In this document: positions 56,401-58,363 of the stretch, piece after piece
Layout of the letters: every line of letters begins with the position of its first letter
Position numbering within the stretch: the first letter of the stretch is position 1
Source: Panopea generosa
Lineage: Eukaryota; Mollusca; Bivalvia; Adapedonta; Hiatellidae
Length of the DNA: 64,000 nt
Direction of reading: 5' to 3'
Assembly: GCA_029582155.1 (NCBI GenBank)
Contig: CM055897.1
Location: 91,208,829-91,272,828 of the forward strand
The notes under the pieces: generated by a model
The model's input: only the letters and a program-made list of their open reading frames with translations
What the model was told of the DNA's origin: nothing
Database searches by the model: none
Translations under genes and position numbers: made by a program

Positions 56401-58218
56401 CTTTGTTTGTTTGTCTCGTTTGTTTTTCTTTTAAGTAAATAGAGATTCCATCTGGTTGACGTGAGTTGATATCATCAGCGTGCAAGCTGTTTTCCTCAGT
56501 GACATTTTTATTAGTTACAAACACTCTTGTAGCATTCCTTGACATTGACAAATCAATACTTCCTGTCATGAACTACTGTTTAAATTCATAACTTATTAGA
56601 CTTATTAATTCCATTTGCTAGTTAGATATACTTAGAAAACCAAAAATGGCTTTATTCCGTTTGTGTATTTATCATAAGGAACATGCAGAATATATCATTT
56701 CTCTCATCGGTACATTGGAAAATGTTGCTTGAAATTGGCAACACATTGAATATTTTAATCAGCATAACTTTATGATATAACGAAGATAATTTCATACAGA
56801 ATGGTTTAACAATAGACACCTGCATACGGCCGCAAACAATGTCACACCTTATCAATAGAATATCGTATAAGAATGCTAATATACTCTTTATCTCGTAGTA
56901 AATACCTCCGTTTGTTAGAGAGTCTTAAAGGAAACATTACAAATGCCAGATACATCAGATGTATAACCGATCATGTTTAAGTTGTAAAGATGGTCACCGT
57001 CTTGCACGAAGTCCGTTATATATGGAGCTATATCGTCTGGGCTATTGCAGTGAGATTTACTAAAAAGACAATGCTCGTTGTAATCGTAAAGATGATCCTA
57101 CCAACCGTTGTCGTTAATTAGTTCGGCTGTACTCTTTGCGTAGTATGATGCACGTCTTCCATCGTTTGACTATATAAGGTTAATTATTTAAAAAGTAGGA
57201 GTTTAACTATATTAACTTATTATGCATTGGGGCGAGTTGTAGTTTGATGTTATTTAATATGCTTACACATATGTCATTTTTTACAGTGTATATATATGTT
57301 AAAACGTAGTGCTTTATGTGTTATTCTGCAAGTATGATTGTTAGTCTGGAAGGTTATCAGTAAATATATAAACAACAAGTATTATTAAATGTGACAAATT
57401 GGTTTAAAATATGTATTGATATGTTTTACATGTAATATAGTCTCTTATAATTCTTTATAGAATGGCATGTCTAAATGTTAAATATAATGTTTAATTTAAT
57501 GTATGTACTGTGTATTTACCATGATGAGACTTAAATAAAGAAAAAAATCATAATATGTCGAGTCGAACTTAAAGTCGAAGAATCCTTTATGGCTGTGTGT
57601 ATTCTTTATGAACGTGTGTATCCTTTATGATCGTGTGTATCATATATTAGCGTGTTGCTCCTTTATGAATTCATATATCAACATCGTACAATACTTTCTC
57701 AAAATCGATATATGCTGGCTATATCCATTTATCTTAATTCAAATATTGCAGTCCCTGTGTCATTTTTTTCTAGAATTTAAGTTAAACCATTAGTGAATTC
57801 TCTCCAATTACAGGATATGTGAAAATAAATAGACTTTCAAAATATTCCTTTTCATATCGAAATCTGTGAAAATGACAGTTAATGTATTATTTTAACGTTG
57901 TTGACTTCATCTTAACATTAATAAATATCTTATTTCTTCTTACAGCGGAAGATGGTGACTGCTGGCTACGCCAGCTGTTATTGTACGGTGAATGATAAAC
58001 GAGTACAGATCATTAAGAAGAGGCCGGTTGTCACTGGCTCACAGCTGGTAAAATCTGCAGGATTTGGTGCCGGTGGTATGGCGGGAGGAATGGCCGTCGG
58101 TTTGGTGATCTATATGATAGTTACAAAAGTAAAGAATGCTAAACAACCAGCTGAGCGGAAAAGGCCTTCACCGCGACCCAATAATAGCGAACGTTCTTTG
58201 GTGCGTTCAGACCAATAG
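91..58218 (+). CDS. Sushi/EGF/novel-module type I membrane protein gene, 33 exons, 5' incomplete
   Basis: Spliced gene; exon coordinates are given in the entries below. The window encodes the last 1,554 residues: 16 CCP domains (about residues 1-971), a four-cysteine EGF-like domain (972-1001), two copies of an unrecognised cysteine module (1002-1218), a six-cysteine EGF domain (1219-1258), two more module copies (1259-1452), a short stem, a membrane helix (about 1501-1523) and a 31-residue cytosolic tail. All introns are GT-AG. Phase is 1 between CCP and EGF exons, 2 inside modules, and 0 only before module 4 and before the last exon. No start codon or signal peptide is visible because the 5' exons lie outside. 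CCP and EGF chains usually act in cell adhesion, complement-like recognition or ligand binding; the actual ligand is unknown. It resembles the broad class of sushi-rich cell-surface proteins, but I cannot name an ortholog. Confidence 0.85.
271..2411 (+). other. Intron 1
   Basis: AT-rich intron. Near 556-605 a short minus-strand piece has a tRNA B-box-like element (ggatcgaaccct on plus). Around 1610-1800 a less AT-rich block has open frames on both strands; I could not identify it. Nothing else stands out. Confidence 0.6.
2412..2591 (+). CDS. Exon: CCP/sushi domain 2
   Basis: Phase 1-1, 180 nt, acceptor ttttag and donor gtaggt; a second possible donor (gtatgg) four bases later would break the phase. 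It encodes a complete sushi domain: DCGAAL start, VYTCETGY, TISCMDSGW and PGC. The tail reads SGWQPTPGC, one residue tighter around Trp than in its neighbours. The open frame is too short for a standard ORF scan; I found it from the conserved start and the splice sites. Confidence 0.88.
2592..4063 (+). other. Intron 2
   Basis: AT-rich. A block at about 2965-3190 is clearly richer in G and C than its surroundings and is open on both strands, which suggests an old transposon fragment, but I recognise no protein motif in it. Confidence 0.5.
4064..4240 (+). CDS. Exon: CCP/sushi domain 3
   Basis: Phase 1-1, 177 nt, acceptor cttaag and donor gtaaat. Cysteines at domain residues 2, 29, 44 and 56, Trp at 50. 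The segment GSLTTNCLATG followed by WDS and CTLK is almost identical in CCP5, so these two exons probably arose by a fairly recent duplication. Confidence 0.9.
4241..5266 (+). other. Intron 3
   Basis: About 1 kb of AT-rich intron. I see no repeat array, mobile element or coding motif in it. Confidence 0.5.
5267..5449 (+). CDS. Exon: CCP/sushi domain 4
   Basis: Phase 1-1, 183 nt, acceptor ttttcag and donor gtgaca. Full sushi pattern: DCGSAP, YKCDPGYETTTPG, ITCQDTGNW, PTC. The donor lies after a run of seven A residues. Confidence 0.9.
5935..6075 (+). repeat. Degenerate, inverted copies of the 69-bp minisatellite
   Basis: The stretch repeats acgat/cgatag/gcacgat words and includes gcaatgacacgat and gtgatg, which read as the reverse complement of the 69-bp unit further right. 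It is too diverged to count units. It supports an array that once ran in the opposite orientation. Confidence 0.45.
6086..6230 (+). repeat. tRNA-derived SINE-like element
   Basis: An A-box-like segment (gctcaacaggtaacgcg) is followed about 40 bases later by a perfect B box (gagttcgaatccc). The downstream tail (caacagtctccgtgatg) matches the tail after a second tRNA-like sequence at 30319, so both belong to one SINE family rather than being functional tRNA genes. Confidence 0.6.
6815..8862 (+). repeat. 69-bp minisatellite, about 29 copies
   Basis: Tandem array in intron 4 with a unit of 69 bp (for example gtgttatcgcacctttgtca, gtgcaactgtcacatcac, then gtgtcatcgctctcatc). Because 69 is divisible by three and the unit lacks stop codons in several frames, long open frames of up to 464 codons run through it. 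Their products are low-complexity His/Cys/Val/Leu repeats without any domain, so I treat them as non-coding. Confidence 0.9.
8863..9170 (+). other. Right end of intron 4
   Basis: Non-repetitive AT-rich intron sequence between the 69-bp array and CCP5; nothing else seen. Confidence 0.5.
9171..9350 (+). CDS. Exon: CCP/sushi domain 5
   Basis: Phase 1-1, 180 nt, acceptor tttttag and donor gtaaca. It starts ECG instead of the DCG seen in most of the series. Its second half (GSLTTNCLATG, WDS, CTLK) is nearly the same as in CCP3. Confidence 0.9.
9351..9750 (+). other. Intron 5
   Basis: 400-bp AT-rich intron with no recognisable element. Confidence 0.5.
9751..9948 (+). CDS. Exon: CCP/sushi domain 6 (extended type)
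   Basis: Phase 1-1, 198 nt, acceptor tcccag and donor gttggt. The exon adds VGPH before the first cysteine and is longer between cysteines three and four (KPAGSTGKW). CCP12 has the same type of lead-in (VGSH) and a shared STLVS-TGT stretch, so the two form a subfamily within the series. Confidence 0.88.
10100..10152 (+). repeat. SINE fragment, tRNA-like 5' part
   Basis: The sequence tagtgtagttaatagagtgc followed by tggccgctcaaaccagaggt parallels the minus-strand tRNA-like element at 62805-62880 (reverse complement gtagtgcagtggatagaat, then agccgctcaaac). No B box follows, so the copy is truncated. Confidence 0.4.
10281..10510. mobile_element. piggyBac-like MITE with internal hairpin
   Basis: The 230-bp element begins ttaaccctttactccata and ends tatgaagtaaagggttaa, giving imperfect terminal inverted repeats of about 18-20 bp that start CCC next to TTAA on both sides. 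TTAA duplication and CCC-type ends are hallmarks of piggyBac transposons. It contains no coding capacity. In its left half is a hairpin centred near 10370, with perfect 14-bp arms around one base and an outer stem (tgcagga/tcctgca). Confidence 0.7.
11301..11480 (+). CDS. Exon: CCP/sushi domain 7
   Basis: Phase 1-1, 180 nt, acceptor gttgcag and donor gtaata. Four cysteines, DCGSS start, YACDQGY, VTCKVDGTW and PTC are all present. The domain ends CTIK, the ending shared by CCP8 and CCP9. Confidence 0.9.
11758..11950 (+). pseudogene. Decayed tandem duplicate carrying a dead copy of CCP exon 8
   Basis: This 193-bp unit (starting agcatcgatgacaattatat) aligns with the sequence beginning at 11951 (agcatcgatgtcagttatat), including the gatatc and tttctgtttag before the exon. 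The exon copy starts at 11878 and matches about the first 60 bases of exon 8. The TGT codon of the first sushi cysteine has become TGA, a second TGA follows, and the rest of the domain is missing. Confidence 0.8.
12047..12226 (+). CDS. Exon: CCP/sushi domain 8
   Basis: Phase 1-1, 180 nt, acceptor tgtttag and donor gtgcag. Complete sushi pattern with DCGEPP, YVCDTGYEL, ISCLDIGVW and PTC. Its upstream flank and first third are duplicated just before it in a decayed form (11758-11950). Confidence 0.9.
12227..12910 (+). other. Intron 8, left part
   Basis: AT-rich intron with no recognised element. A ttgattgattggtttta stretch near 12867 resembles the tail of the LINE in intron 10 and could be an old retrotransposon end. 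Confidence 0.4.
12911..13124 (+). repeat. (TTTA)n microsatellite interrupted by (TA)n
   Basis: Two long runs of the tetranucleotide ttta/attt (12911-12980 and 13068-13124) flank an alternating TA stretch at about 13013-13052. The block ends about 11 bases before the acceptor of exon 9, so the acceptor must work with a very short pyrimidine tract. Confidence 0.95.
13136..13315 (+). CDS. Exon: CCP/sushi domain 9
   Basis: Phase 1-1, 180 nt, acceptor ctacag and donor gtttga. DCGDAP, YKCNTGYEH, ISCKNTRNW and PACTIK give a full domain. It sits directly behind the TTTA microsatellite and only 258 bp before exon 10. Confidence 0.9.
13574..13750 (+). CDS. Exon: CCP/sushi domain 10
   Basis: Phase 1-1, 177 nt, acceptor tttctag and donor gtatta. 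Four cysteines; an N-glycosylation sequon (NAS) near residue 11. SVPNA, ATTFGS and GYKLTSGS recur in CCP16, pointing to a shared recent ancestor. Confidence 0.9.
13751..14568 (+). other. Intron 10, left of the LINE
   Basis: Non-repetitive AT-rich intron; no coding motif recognised. Confidence 0.5.
14569..14612. repeat. Target-site duplication, left copy (44 bp)
   Basis: The 44 bases from tatttagtactatattg to gcttcattgtttaata recur without mismatch at 18713-18756, bracketing the LINE. The bases just outside and inside differ. Confidence 0.9.
15301..15714 (-). pseudogene. LINE ORF2 C-terminal part, shifted frame
   Basis: 137 codons overlapping the end of the main ORF2 by 22 bp. They continue the typical C-terminal region of a LINE ORF2, with a CPQC...H...C zinc-knuckle-like motif (TVCPQCSL, EHLILFC). 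The shift lies at a run of six A on the element strand (around 15705). A one-base slip there is the simplest explanation; a programmed frameshift is less likely. Confidence 0.75.
15693..18683 (-). CDS. LINE ORF2: endonuclease and reverse transcriptase
   Basis: 996 codons. The N-terminal third is an apurinic/apyrimidinic-type endonuclease: NIATWNATGI near the start, GIAEHW, GDYNTEL and STHRP carry the usual Asn, Glu, Asp/Asn and His positions. The reverse transcriptase follows, with YRAISLCSTILKLYEKIL, FLDVRQAFDHVSH (first catalytic Asp), QGTRQGQVMSP and TSADDMVL. The catalytic box reads SADD where YADD or FADD is usual; both aspartates remain. The frame stops at 15693 in an A-run. The remaining C-terminal part is in another frame (15301-15714), so the protein is interrupted. 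Confidence 0.9.
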   Translation of the reverse strand: MSGISNLFLNIATWNATGIMSSASYLSDFLENNAIDVCGIAEHWLFKHDLHFLDCINNKYSCHSISDPDLLLPSNRRVGKGGICMFWNKRLNDIVSPLNLESKYILGIQIMSSIGISIFIFQVYFPCKNYSFAMYKKCLDDVENILCIYRTTGIICLMGDYNTELSSRNQPTFKLDSRGKLLVDFMLNYNLLAVNSLSLCYGAEFSNVPYNIDRETLIDHILIESSSIELIKSCKILDDSCLNVSTHRPIVCKIECQIENNIHSSETYHNINWHDVKQEKIYKYCSFLNTNIMRNDLLSLHISTPGDVDSLYTTVVNLMNNATNKYIPRSKFKPFIKPYWNRELSYLHNKMNSKRIQWLNENRPRSIQSLSYRNYKASKNKFRKVHRAVVQTYLSSLEREIDAAADMDNNEFWKLINRRKKNKKSETTLKMNFNGQSYENPVDINNGWKNYFSELYTLQDHGFDSAYARSCDEELLNIKSELNTHQCNDIEINLTMVEQALKSCKKKKTCGSDLIYYENMIYGGPLLLSVITKLFHNMSLLAHVPVEMKKGIITTLYKGNNKNKTDPNSYRAISLCSTILKLYEKILLKMLEQSGTLRLNTLQGGFQRNINCKMTSFLLRESIFFAKENNSKLFTCFLDVRQAFDHVSHSIVMLKLYKTGVNKSIFKIIQNMFENIFSCVRSQGQSSDWFPILQGTRQGQVMSPYFYLLFLNDLMNKLDQSYYGLKINDTGYCCPTSADDMVLSSLTKNGLEKLMTICHNNSIRERYTYNANKCNVIVFNECSSESQNNSRQWRLGQSTVIETDTYVHLGISCSKDMCLNENIKDACTKLRKTYFGLADCSVHQNGLHPITVKHLYQTVVLSRALYGCELWKAITDTQLKSLERVHVQCVKHMQSLPKQTRSDVALALIDLTRIEHEIDKRKLLMFGQLCSINKRFRINTLFVIRLIQFMSYPRKTQGFIPDIYRILGKYKLTDVLTKYISTAFFPTLRQWKKDLN
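18713..18756. repeat. Target-site duplication, right copy (44 bp)
   Basis: Perfect copy of 14569-14612 next to the 5' end of the LINE. Confidence 0.9.
19201..19383 (+). CDS. Exon: CCP/sushi domain 11
   Basis: Phase 1-1, 183 nt, strong acceptor tcttttccag and donor gtaata. DCGPAP, YTCDTGYQL, ISCLNTGQW and PTC complete the sushi pattern. It lies about 450 bp beyond the LINE, and its ending (CSSI) differs from the common CTIK. Confidence 0.9.
19384..20325 (+). other. Intron 11, left part
   Basis: AT-rich intron without an identified element; many short acacatgtg/catgtgt words but no clear array. Confidence 0.5.
20326..20745 (+). repeat. 41-bp minisatellite, about 10 copies
   Basis: Units of tagtctgcaaacatagatca followed by taccattagtatgcaaacatg repeat with small changes. 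The half-unit tgcaaacat occurs twice per period. Confidence 0.9.
20916..21116 (+). CDS. Exon: CCP/sushi domain 12 (extended type)
   Basis: Phase 1-1, 201 nt, acceptor attgcag and donor gtaagc. It has a lead-in before the first cysteine (PTVGSHC) as in CCP6, and CSS in place of CG after it. Four cysteines and Trp are kept. It is the longest sushi exon of the gene (67 residues). Confidence 0.87.
21253..21438 (+). CDS. Exon: CCP/sushi domain 13
   Basis: Phase 1-1, 186 nt, acceptor ttttcag and donor gtgcgt. DCGLVP, FTCTSGYIL, ITCLDTGHW and PTC. A Thr-rich stretch (TSTTTTF) lies before the second cysteine. The intron before it is only 136 bp, the shortest in the gene. Confidence 0.9.
21594..22139 (+). 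repeat. 24/45-bp minisatellite
   Basis: The first part repeats a 24-bp unit (gtgtccattataatgtatg + acttt). Later units alternate it with a 21-bp insert (gtatctatgagtataggagtt), giving a 45-bp higher unit. A minus-strand open frame of 221 codons (21489-22154) runs through it and is a by-product of the 45-bp period. Confidence 0.9.
22183..23713 (+). repeat. 19-bp minisatellite, about 80 copies
   Basis: Unit tgtggtatttacaatgtca with frequent ttt/ttc and ggt/ggc changes. It starts about 45 bp after the 45-bp array in the same intron. Several overlapping open frames pass through it; none encodes a recognisable protein. Confidence 0.95.
24017..24199 (+). CDS. Exon: CCP/sushi domain 14
   Basis: Phase 1-1, 183 nt, acceptor tcggcag and donor gtaagg. 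DCGSAP, YTCDTGYKPSSPG, IHCLFTGRW and PTC. A LINE tail fragment in antisense begins just after its donor. Confidence 0.9.
24205..24606 (-). mobile_element. LINE ORF2 C-terminal fragment
   Basis: The minus strand reads an ORF2-like C-terminus with a zinc-knuckle pattern (CTCKQCNLNIAEDKMHFIFC) and the basic LKMKLNKKIMYY region before it. The open frame continues antisense through exon 14, but that part is the shadow of the sushi exon. Family assignment rests on pattern only, with the same layout as the C-terminus of the intron-10 element. Confidence 0.6.
24607..25252 (+). other. Intron 14, right part
   Basis: AT-rich. A hairpin at about 25078-25122 (arms around aatgtgct/agcacatt, extended by caaatc/gatttg) is the only structure I see. 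Confidence 0.5.
25253..25420 (+). CDS. Exon: CCP/sushi domain 15
   Basis: Phase 1-1, 168 nt, acceptor atttcag and donor gtaata. The shortest sushi domain of the series (56 residues): DCGAPP, YTCNTGYTT, ISCYDSW and PVC, with only two residues between cysteine three and the Trp neighbourhood. Confidence 0.9.
25947..26680 (+). repeat. 31-bp minisatellite with 69-bp higher-order unit
   Basis: The basic unit is tatcaataagtatatgtatg + ccttacaccgg. From about 26100 onward a 31-bp and a 38-bp version (with an extra ttacacc) alternate, giving a 69-bp composite unit that leaves one frame open (recurring MPYTAINKYMYALHLTPV). Confidence 0.92.
26681..28055 (+). other. Intron 15, right part
   Basis: AT-rich intron with several A or T runs (27115, 27245-27390). 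No coding motif or mobile element recognised. Confidence 0.5.
28056..28232 (+). CDS. Exon: CCP/sushi domain 16
   Basis: Phase 1-1, 177 nt, acceptor ttacag and donor gttttg. DCGSPSSVPNA, YTCDPGYKLTSGS, IACLQTGVW and PVC. Last sushi domain; close to CCP10 in sequence. The next exon is EGF-like. Confidence 0.9.
28676..28882 (+). repeat. 37-bp tandem repeat, 5-6 copies
   Basis: Units of atatgtcaggtggcgggtta + cctgaaattactctaat with scattered changes. Confidence 0.85.
29112..29201 (+). CDS. Exon: degenerate EGF-like domain 1
   Basis: Phase 1-1, 90 nt, acceptor ctgatag (weak pyrimidine tract) and donor gtatgg. It encodes 30 residues with VCQHNG, MLCICPSGYSG and KCEK, matching the second, fourth, fifth and sixth EGF cysteines. 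The first and third are absent, which removes exactly the canonical 1-3 disulfide. The phase agrees with CCP16 and with the next exon. Confidence 0.75.
29202..30783 (+). other. Intron between EGF-like domain 1 and module 1
   Basis: AT-rich with a tRNA-like SINE piece at 30319-30430 (separate entry). No other element recognised. Confidence 0.5.
30319..30430 (+). repeat. tRNA-derived SINE-like element
   Basis: The head gggccctggtagttcagtcg, a tctgactcgtaatta arm like tRNA-Thr(CGT), and the B box gagttcgaatcc are present, but the variable region is deleted, so no functional tRNA can form. The tail caacattctctgtgataatt resembles that of the element at 6086. Confidence 0.6.
30784..30904 (+). CDS. 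Exon: novel module 1, part A
   Basis: 121 nt, phase 1 in, phase 2 out (donor gtatgt). Encodes DLPMFQAPPTFTEY then C-VIGKP-C-KI, the C-x5-C-x-I signature of part A. I chose the acceptor at gtgtag (30782-30783) because the stronger-looking tttcag at 30799-30800 puts the exon in a frame with a stop when joined to the EGF exon. Confidence 0.7.
30905..31462 (+). other. Intron within module 1 (A-B)
   Basis: AT-rich. It contains a strong pyrimidine-rich acceptor (attgttgcag, ending 31415), 47 nt upstream of the one I use; see findings. Confidence 0.5.
31463..31639 (+). CDS. Exon: novel module 1, part B
   Basis: 177 nt, phase 2 to phase 2, acceptor tatcccag and donor gtaact. Encodes RPTVQNG, LIVEPPV, three cysteines (QPC, PRC, KYC) and SVTPSKPGNFKYC. 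The VEPPV...PS..GN...C pattern is shared with part B of module 2, which fixes the frame. Ends CT|, completed to Leu by the next exon. Confidence 0.72.
31961..32004 (+). CDS. Exon: novel module 1, part C
   Basis: 44 nt, phase 2 in, phase 1 out, acceptor gtttctag and donor gtaagg. Encodes VNADELCYQIHGTP. CYQIHGT here and CYQVHVGT in module 4 are the same motif. Confidence 0.75.
32005..33877 (+). other. Intron between modules 1 and 2
   Basis: 1.9 kb AT-rich intron. I see no array, mobile element or missed exon in it. Confidence 0.5.
33878..33974 (+). CDS. Exon: novel module 2, part A
   Basis: 97 nt, phase 1 in, phase 2 out, donor gtatgt. Encodes EPPTYPVNSTLVC-SPTST-C-HIPIEV. The acceptor tttgtag (33877) keeps phase 1; tatag at 33858 would not. 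An N-glycosylation sequon (NST) precedes the first cysteine. The last two bases TG make a Cys codon with the next exon. Confidence 0.72.
34344..34478 (+). CDS. Exon: novel module 2, part B
   Basis: 135 nt, phase 2-2, acceptor acttccag and donor gtaaga. Starts by completing a junction Cys, then VVDPPVQNV, TTCKFDVAFAPS and GNITVCF, with a sequon (NIT) beside the conserved cysteine. Confidence 0.8.
34815..35465 (+). repeat. GC-rich 48-bp minisatellite, about 13 copies
   Basis: Units of ggccgccacacggcacacaa, gactgctgttgtgacaat and cacaattgac. It is visibly richer in G and C than any other intron array here. Period 48 keeps frames open on both strands, producing spurious 80-130 codon frames. Confidence 0.92.
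35466..35949 (+). other. Right end of the module 2 B-C intron
   Basis: AT-rich sequence leading to a pyrimidine-rich acceptor; nothing else seen. Confidence 0.5.
35950..36026 (+). CDS. Exon: novel module 2, part C
   Basis: 77 nt, phase 2 in, phase 1 out, acceptor tttttccag and donor gtaagt. Encodes KPSTSSSTHDETRCIKIDV and a short linker. The Ser/Thr-rich start may be O-glycosylated. CIKID fits C-[YIV]-x-[IV] of part C. Confidence 0.78.
36027..37463 (+). other. Intron between module 2 and EGF 2
   Basis: AT-rich. Two partial copies of a roughly 150-bp segment, gatctcatgaatac...tgttatcagctcaa (about 36140-36215) and gatttcatgaat...gttatcagctcaac (about 36320-36390), suggest a small local duplication. 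Confidence 0.45.
37464..37583 (+). CDS. Exon: EGF-like domain 2
   Basis: Phase 1-1, 120 nt, acceptor cttttag and donor gtatgt. All six EGF cysteines are present: GPC, LHC, ENGGFC, PTC, LC and QTC, with GTSG before the last. No Asp/Asn calcium-binding signature (DxNE) precedes the first cysteine, so it is probably not a calcium-binding EGF. Confidence 0.9.
37584..37958 (+). other. Intron between EGF 2 and module 3
   Basis: 375-bp AT-rich intron; nothing recognised. Confidence 0.5.
37959..38052 (+). CDS. Exon: novel module 3, part A
   Basis: 94 nt, phase 1 in, phase 2 out, donor gtttgt. Encodes SSYNSAGAIPTSVTC-VKSQK-C-VISFPV, with the same C-x5-C-x-I. The acceptor (caaaaaag) is A-rich and weak, but it is the one that keeps phase 1 from EGF 2. 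Confidence 0.72.
38139..41573 (+). repeat. 31-bp minisatellite, about 110 copies
   Basis: AT-rich array of tactgcatgttaattttgtc + tatatttaaag, the largest in the window (3.4 kb), filling most of the intron between parts A and B of module 3. Units vary by indels in the A- and T-runs. Sub-blocks recur, for example catgttatgttaattttgtc at 38543 and 39948. Confidence 0.95.
41839..41979 (+). CDS. Exon: novel module 3, part B
   Basis: 141 nt, phase 2-2, acceptor ggtttcag and donor gtgtgt. Encodes PPSVTSNSSIPVTP, LHHIAVDVDPNV and TTICINITTD. Only the conserved late cysteine is present; the extra pair found in modules 1, 2 and 4 is missing. Two N-glycosylation sequons (NSS, NIT). Confidence 0.8.
41980..42361 (+). 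other. Intron within module 3 (B-C)
   Basis: About 380 bp of AT-rich intron with nothing recognised. Confidence 0.5.
42362..42431 (+). CDS. Exon: novel module 3, part C
   Basis: 70 nt, phase 2 in, phase 0 out, acceptor tatttag and donor gtaagt. Encodes PKPEEKCVDIIK followed by a Thr/Pro linker (TNTPTTPARPG). The phase 0 exit is matched by the next exon. Confidence 0.78.
42432..43549 (+). other. Intron between modules 3 and 4
   Basis: 1.1 kb AT-rich intron without a recognised element. Confidence 0.5.
43550..43641 (+). CDS. Exon: novel module 4, part A
   Basis: 92 nt, phase 0 in, phase 2 out, acceptor cgttttcag and donor gtaagt. Encodes ELSTSDPSFQC-DPNSQ-C-QITVNS. Ends TG, giving a Cys codon with the next exon as in module 2. 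Confidence 0.82.
44414..44473 (+). repeat. (GT)n followed by a run of 32 G
   Basis: Alternating GT leads into an unbroken G-run from 44442 to 44473, directly before the LINE fragment. Runs of this kind can form G-quadruplexes and are error-prone in assemblies. Confidence 0.9.
44476..45630 (+). mobile_element. Degenerate LINE ORF2 3' part, with a nested insertion
   Basis: Broken plus-strand frames read like the end of a LINE reverse transcriptase: LAGQALKAIFKLNKYI, a PILRYGSEVWG-like stretch near 44610-44640, LGFYVAWLFQGVGDN near 45137-45175, then the C-terminal CTTCDTLENEYHFVIEY (45296-45631). Stops and frameshifts show it is dead. It is interrupted at 44908-45113 by another insertion. Confidence 0.7.
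44895..45126. mobile_element. Small insertion nested in the LINE fragment, 13-bp target duplication
   Basis: gttattgaaacaa occurs at 44895-44907 and again at 45114-45126. The reading of the LINE protein resumes after the second copy. The 206 bp between have no coding capacity; they contain tgacgtcacgtcatca. I cannot name the family. Confidence 0.55.
45632..46743 (+). other. Intron A-B of module 4, right part
   Basis: AT-rich intron; a short alternating GT/GC stretch near 45775-45795 and nothing else. Confidence 0.5.
46744..46893 (+). CDS. Exon: novel module 4, part B
   Basis: 150 nt, phase 2-2, acceptor cactacag and donor gtaagt. It completes the junction Cys, then RPMRVHES, VAGQCITYV and DQQICLDTST. 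The mid-exon GQC and late QIC match the TTC and TVC positions of module 2. Confidence 0.78.
47031..48053. mobile_element. 1-kb fold-back element between TTAA sites
   Basis: The element starts TTAA-ggtagttcgtggcgttcc and ends ggaacgccgcgaactacc-TTAA. The two halves keep matching as an imperfect inverted repeat all the way to a centre near 47542: tttataaaaaatctgtaca against tgtacagaatttttataa, gttaacagcgc against gcgctgttaac, gagcatttt blocks about 120 bp from the centre. It has no coding capacity. TTAA flanks suggest mobilisation by a piggyBac-type transposase. Confidence 0.8.
48054..49020 (+). other. Intron B-C of module 4, right part
   Basis: AT-rich; includes an (AAT)n/(GAA)n simple-repeat block at 48566-48722. 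Nothing else identified. Confidence 0.6.
49021..49055 (+). CDS. Exon: novel module 4, part C
   Basis: 35 nt, phase 2 in, phase 1 out, acceptor atccttcag and donor gtaaga. Encodes PKCYQVHVGTT, the shortest part C, matching CYQIHGT of module 1. Confidence 0.78.
49056..50009 (+). other. Intron after module 4, left part
   Basis: AT-rich intron sequence before the 45-bp array; nothing recognised. Confidence 0.5.
50010..51110 (+). repeat. 45-bp minisatellite, about 24 copies
   Basis: Units of ttaatgatgggcatatgcca + cgtttgggttgaggtta + attttgtc. Most units carry the palindrome ggcatatgcc. The 45-bp period leaves frames open on both strands (up to 205 codons); these are repeat translations, not genes. 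Confidence 0.94.
51111..52341 (+). other. Intron after module 4, right part
   Basis: AT-rich. A small tandem repeat (about 23 bp, tgatatttagatgtgctaat) lies at 52136-52212, about 130 bp before the microexon. Otherwise nothing recognised. Confidence 0.55.
52342..52362 (+). CDS. Exon: 21-nt microexon (stem)
   Basis: Phase 1-1, acceptor tttattttcag and donor gtaaga. Encodes ETCDLKE including one cysteine. Good splice sites on both sides and a fitting phase support it, although so short an exon cannot be proved from sequence alone. Being a multiple of three and phase 1-1, it could be skipped without a frameshift. Confidence 0.6.
52363..53176 (+). other. Intron between the two microexons
   Basis: AT-rich; contains a three-copy 30-bp repeat (ttatatgtacaatatataat + cgtatatgtt) at 52896-52976. 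Confidence 0.65.
53177..53190 (+). CDS. Exon: 14-nt microexon (stem)
   Basis: Phase 1 in, phase 0 out, acceptor tatttacag and donor gtgagt. Encodes ASANA together with the preceding base. It converts phase 1 to phase 0, which the last exon needs, so the transmembrane exon reads in frame only if it (or an equivalent) is included. Confidence 0.6.
53820..56125 (+). repeat. 38-bp minisatellite, about 60 copies, with a 551-bp higher-order repeat
   Basis: Unit catcagatcacatttgtgat + ttaccctaggtttctctg; each unit has an inverted repeat atcaca-tt-tgtgat. A composite block beginning ctgcttattctagg at 54681 recurs at 55232 with the same order of variant units, so a 551-bp block of the array was duplicated. 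Confidence 0.94.
56126..57945 (+). other. Last intron, right part
   Basis: 1.8 kb of AT-rich intron after the 38-bp array; no coding motif or element recognised. Confidence 0.5.
57946..58218 (+). CDS. Last exon: membrane segment and cytosolic tail
   Basis: Phase 0 in, acceptor ttcttcttacag, stop TAG at 58216-58218. Of 90 residues, 1-36 are a stem with a CYC pair (11 and 13) and a basic patch (KKRP). Residues 37-59 (SAGFGAGGMAGGMAVGLVIY plus MIV) form one uncharged helix, with glycines at 39/43/47 and 44/48/52, a double glycine zipper. Residues 60-90 are a basic, Pro/Ser-containing tail without a recognised signalling motif. Both flanks are basic, so the topology is inferred from the extracellular domains upstream. 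Confidence 0.85.
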   Translation, partial: RKMVTAGYASCYCTVNDKRVQIIKKRPVVTGSQLVKSAGFGAGGMAGGMAVGLVIYMIVTKVKNAKQPAERKRPSPRPNNSERSLVRSDQ

Positions 58219-58363
58219 ATCAACATTCGATACACATGGACATAATGTTGTGTTTAAAATTTTCTTTGTCAACGTTATGCAAACTATTACATAAATCATT
58301 CATTAAATTTTGACCTTGTACACTCACTTGCGGTTACCCTATGTTTGATGTAGGAACAGTTTT

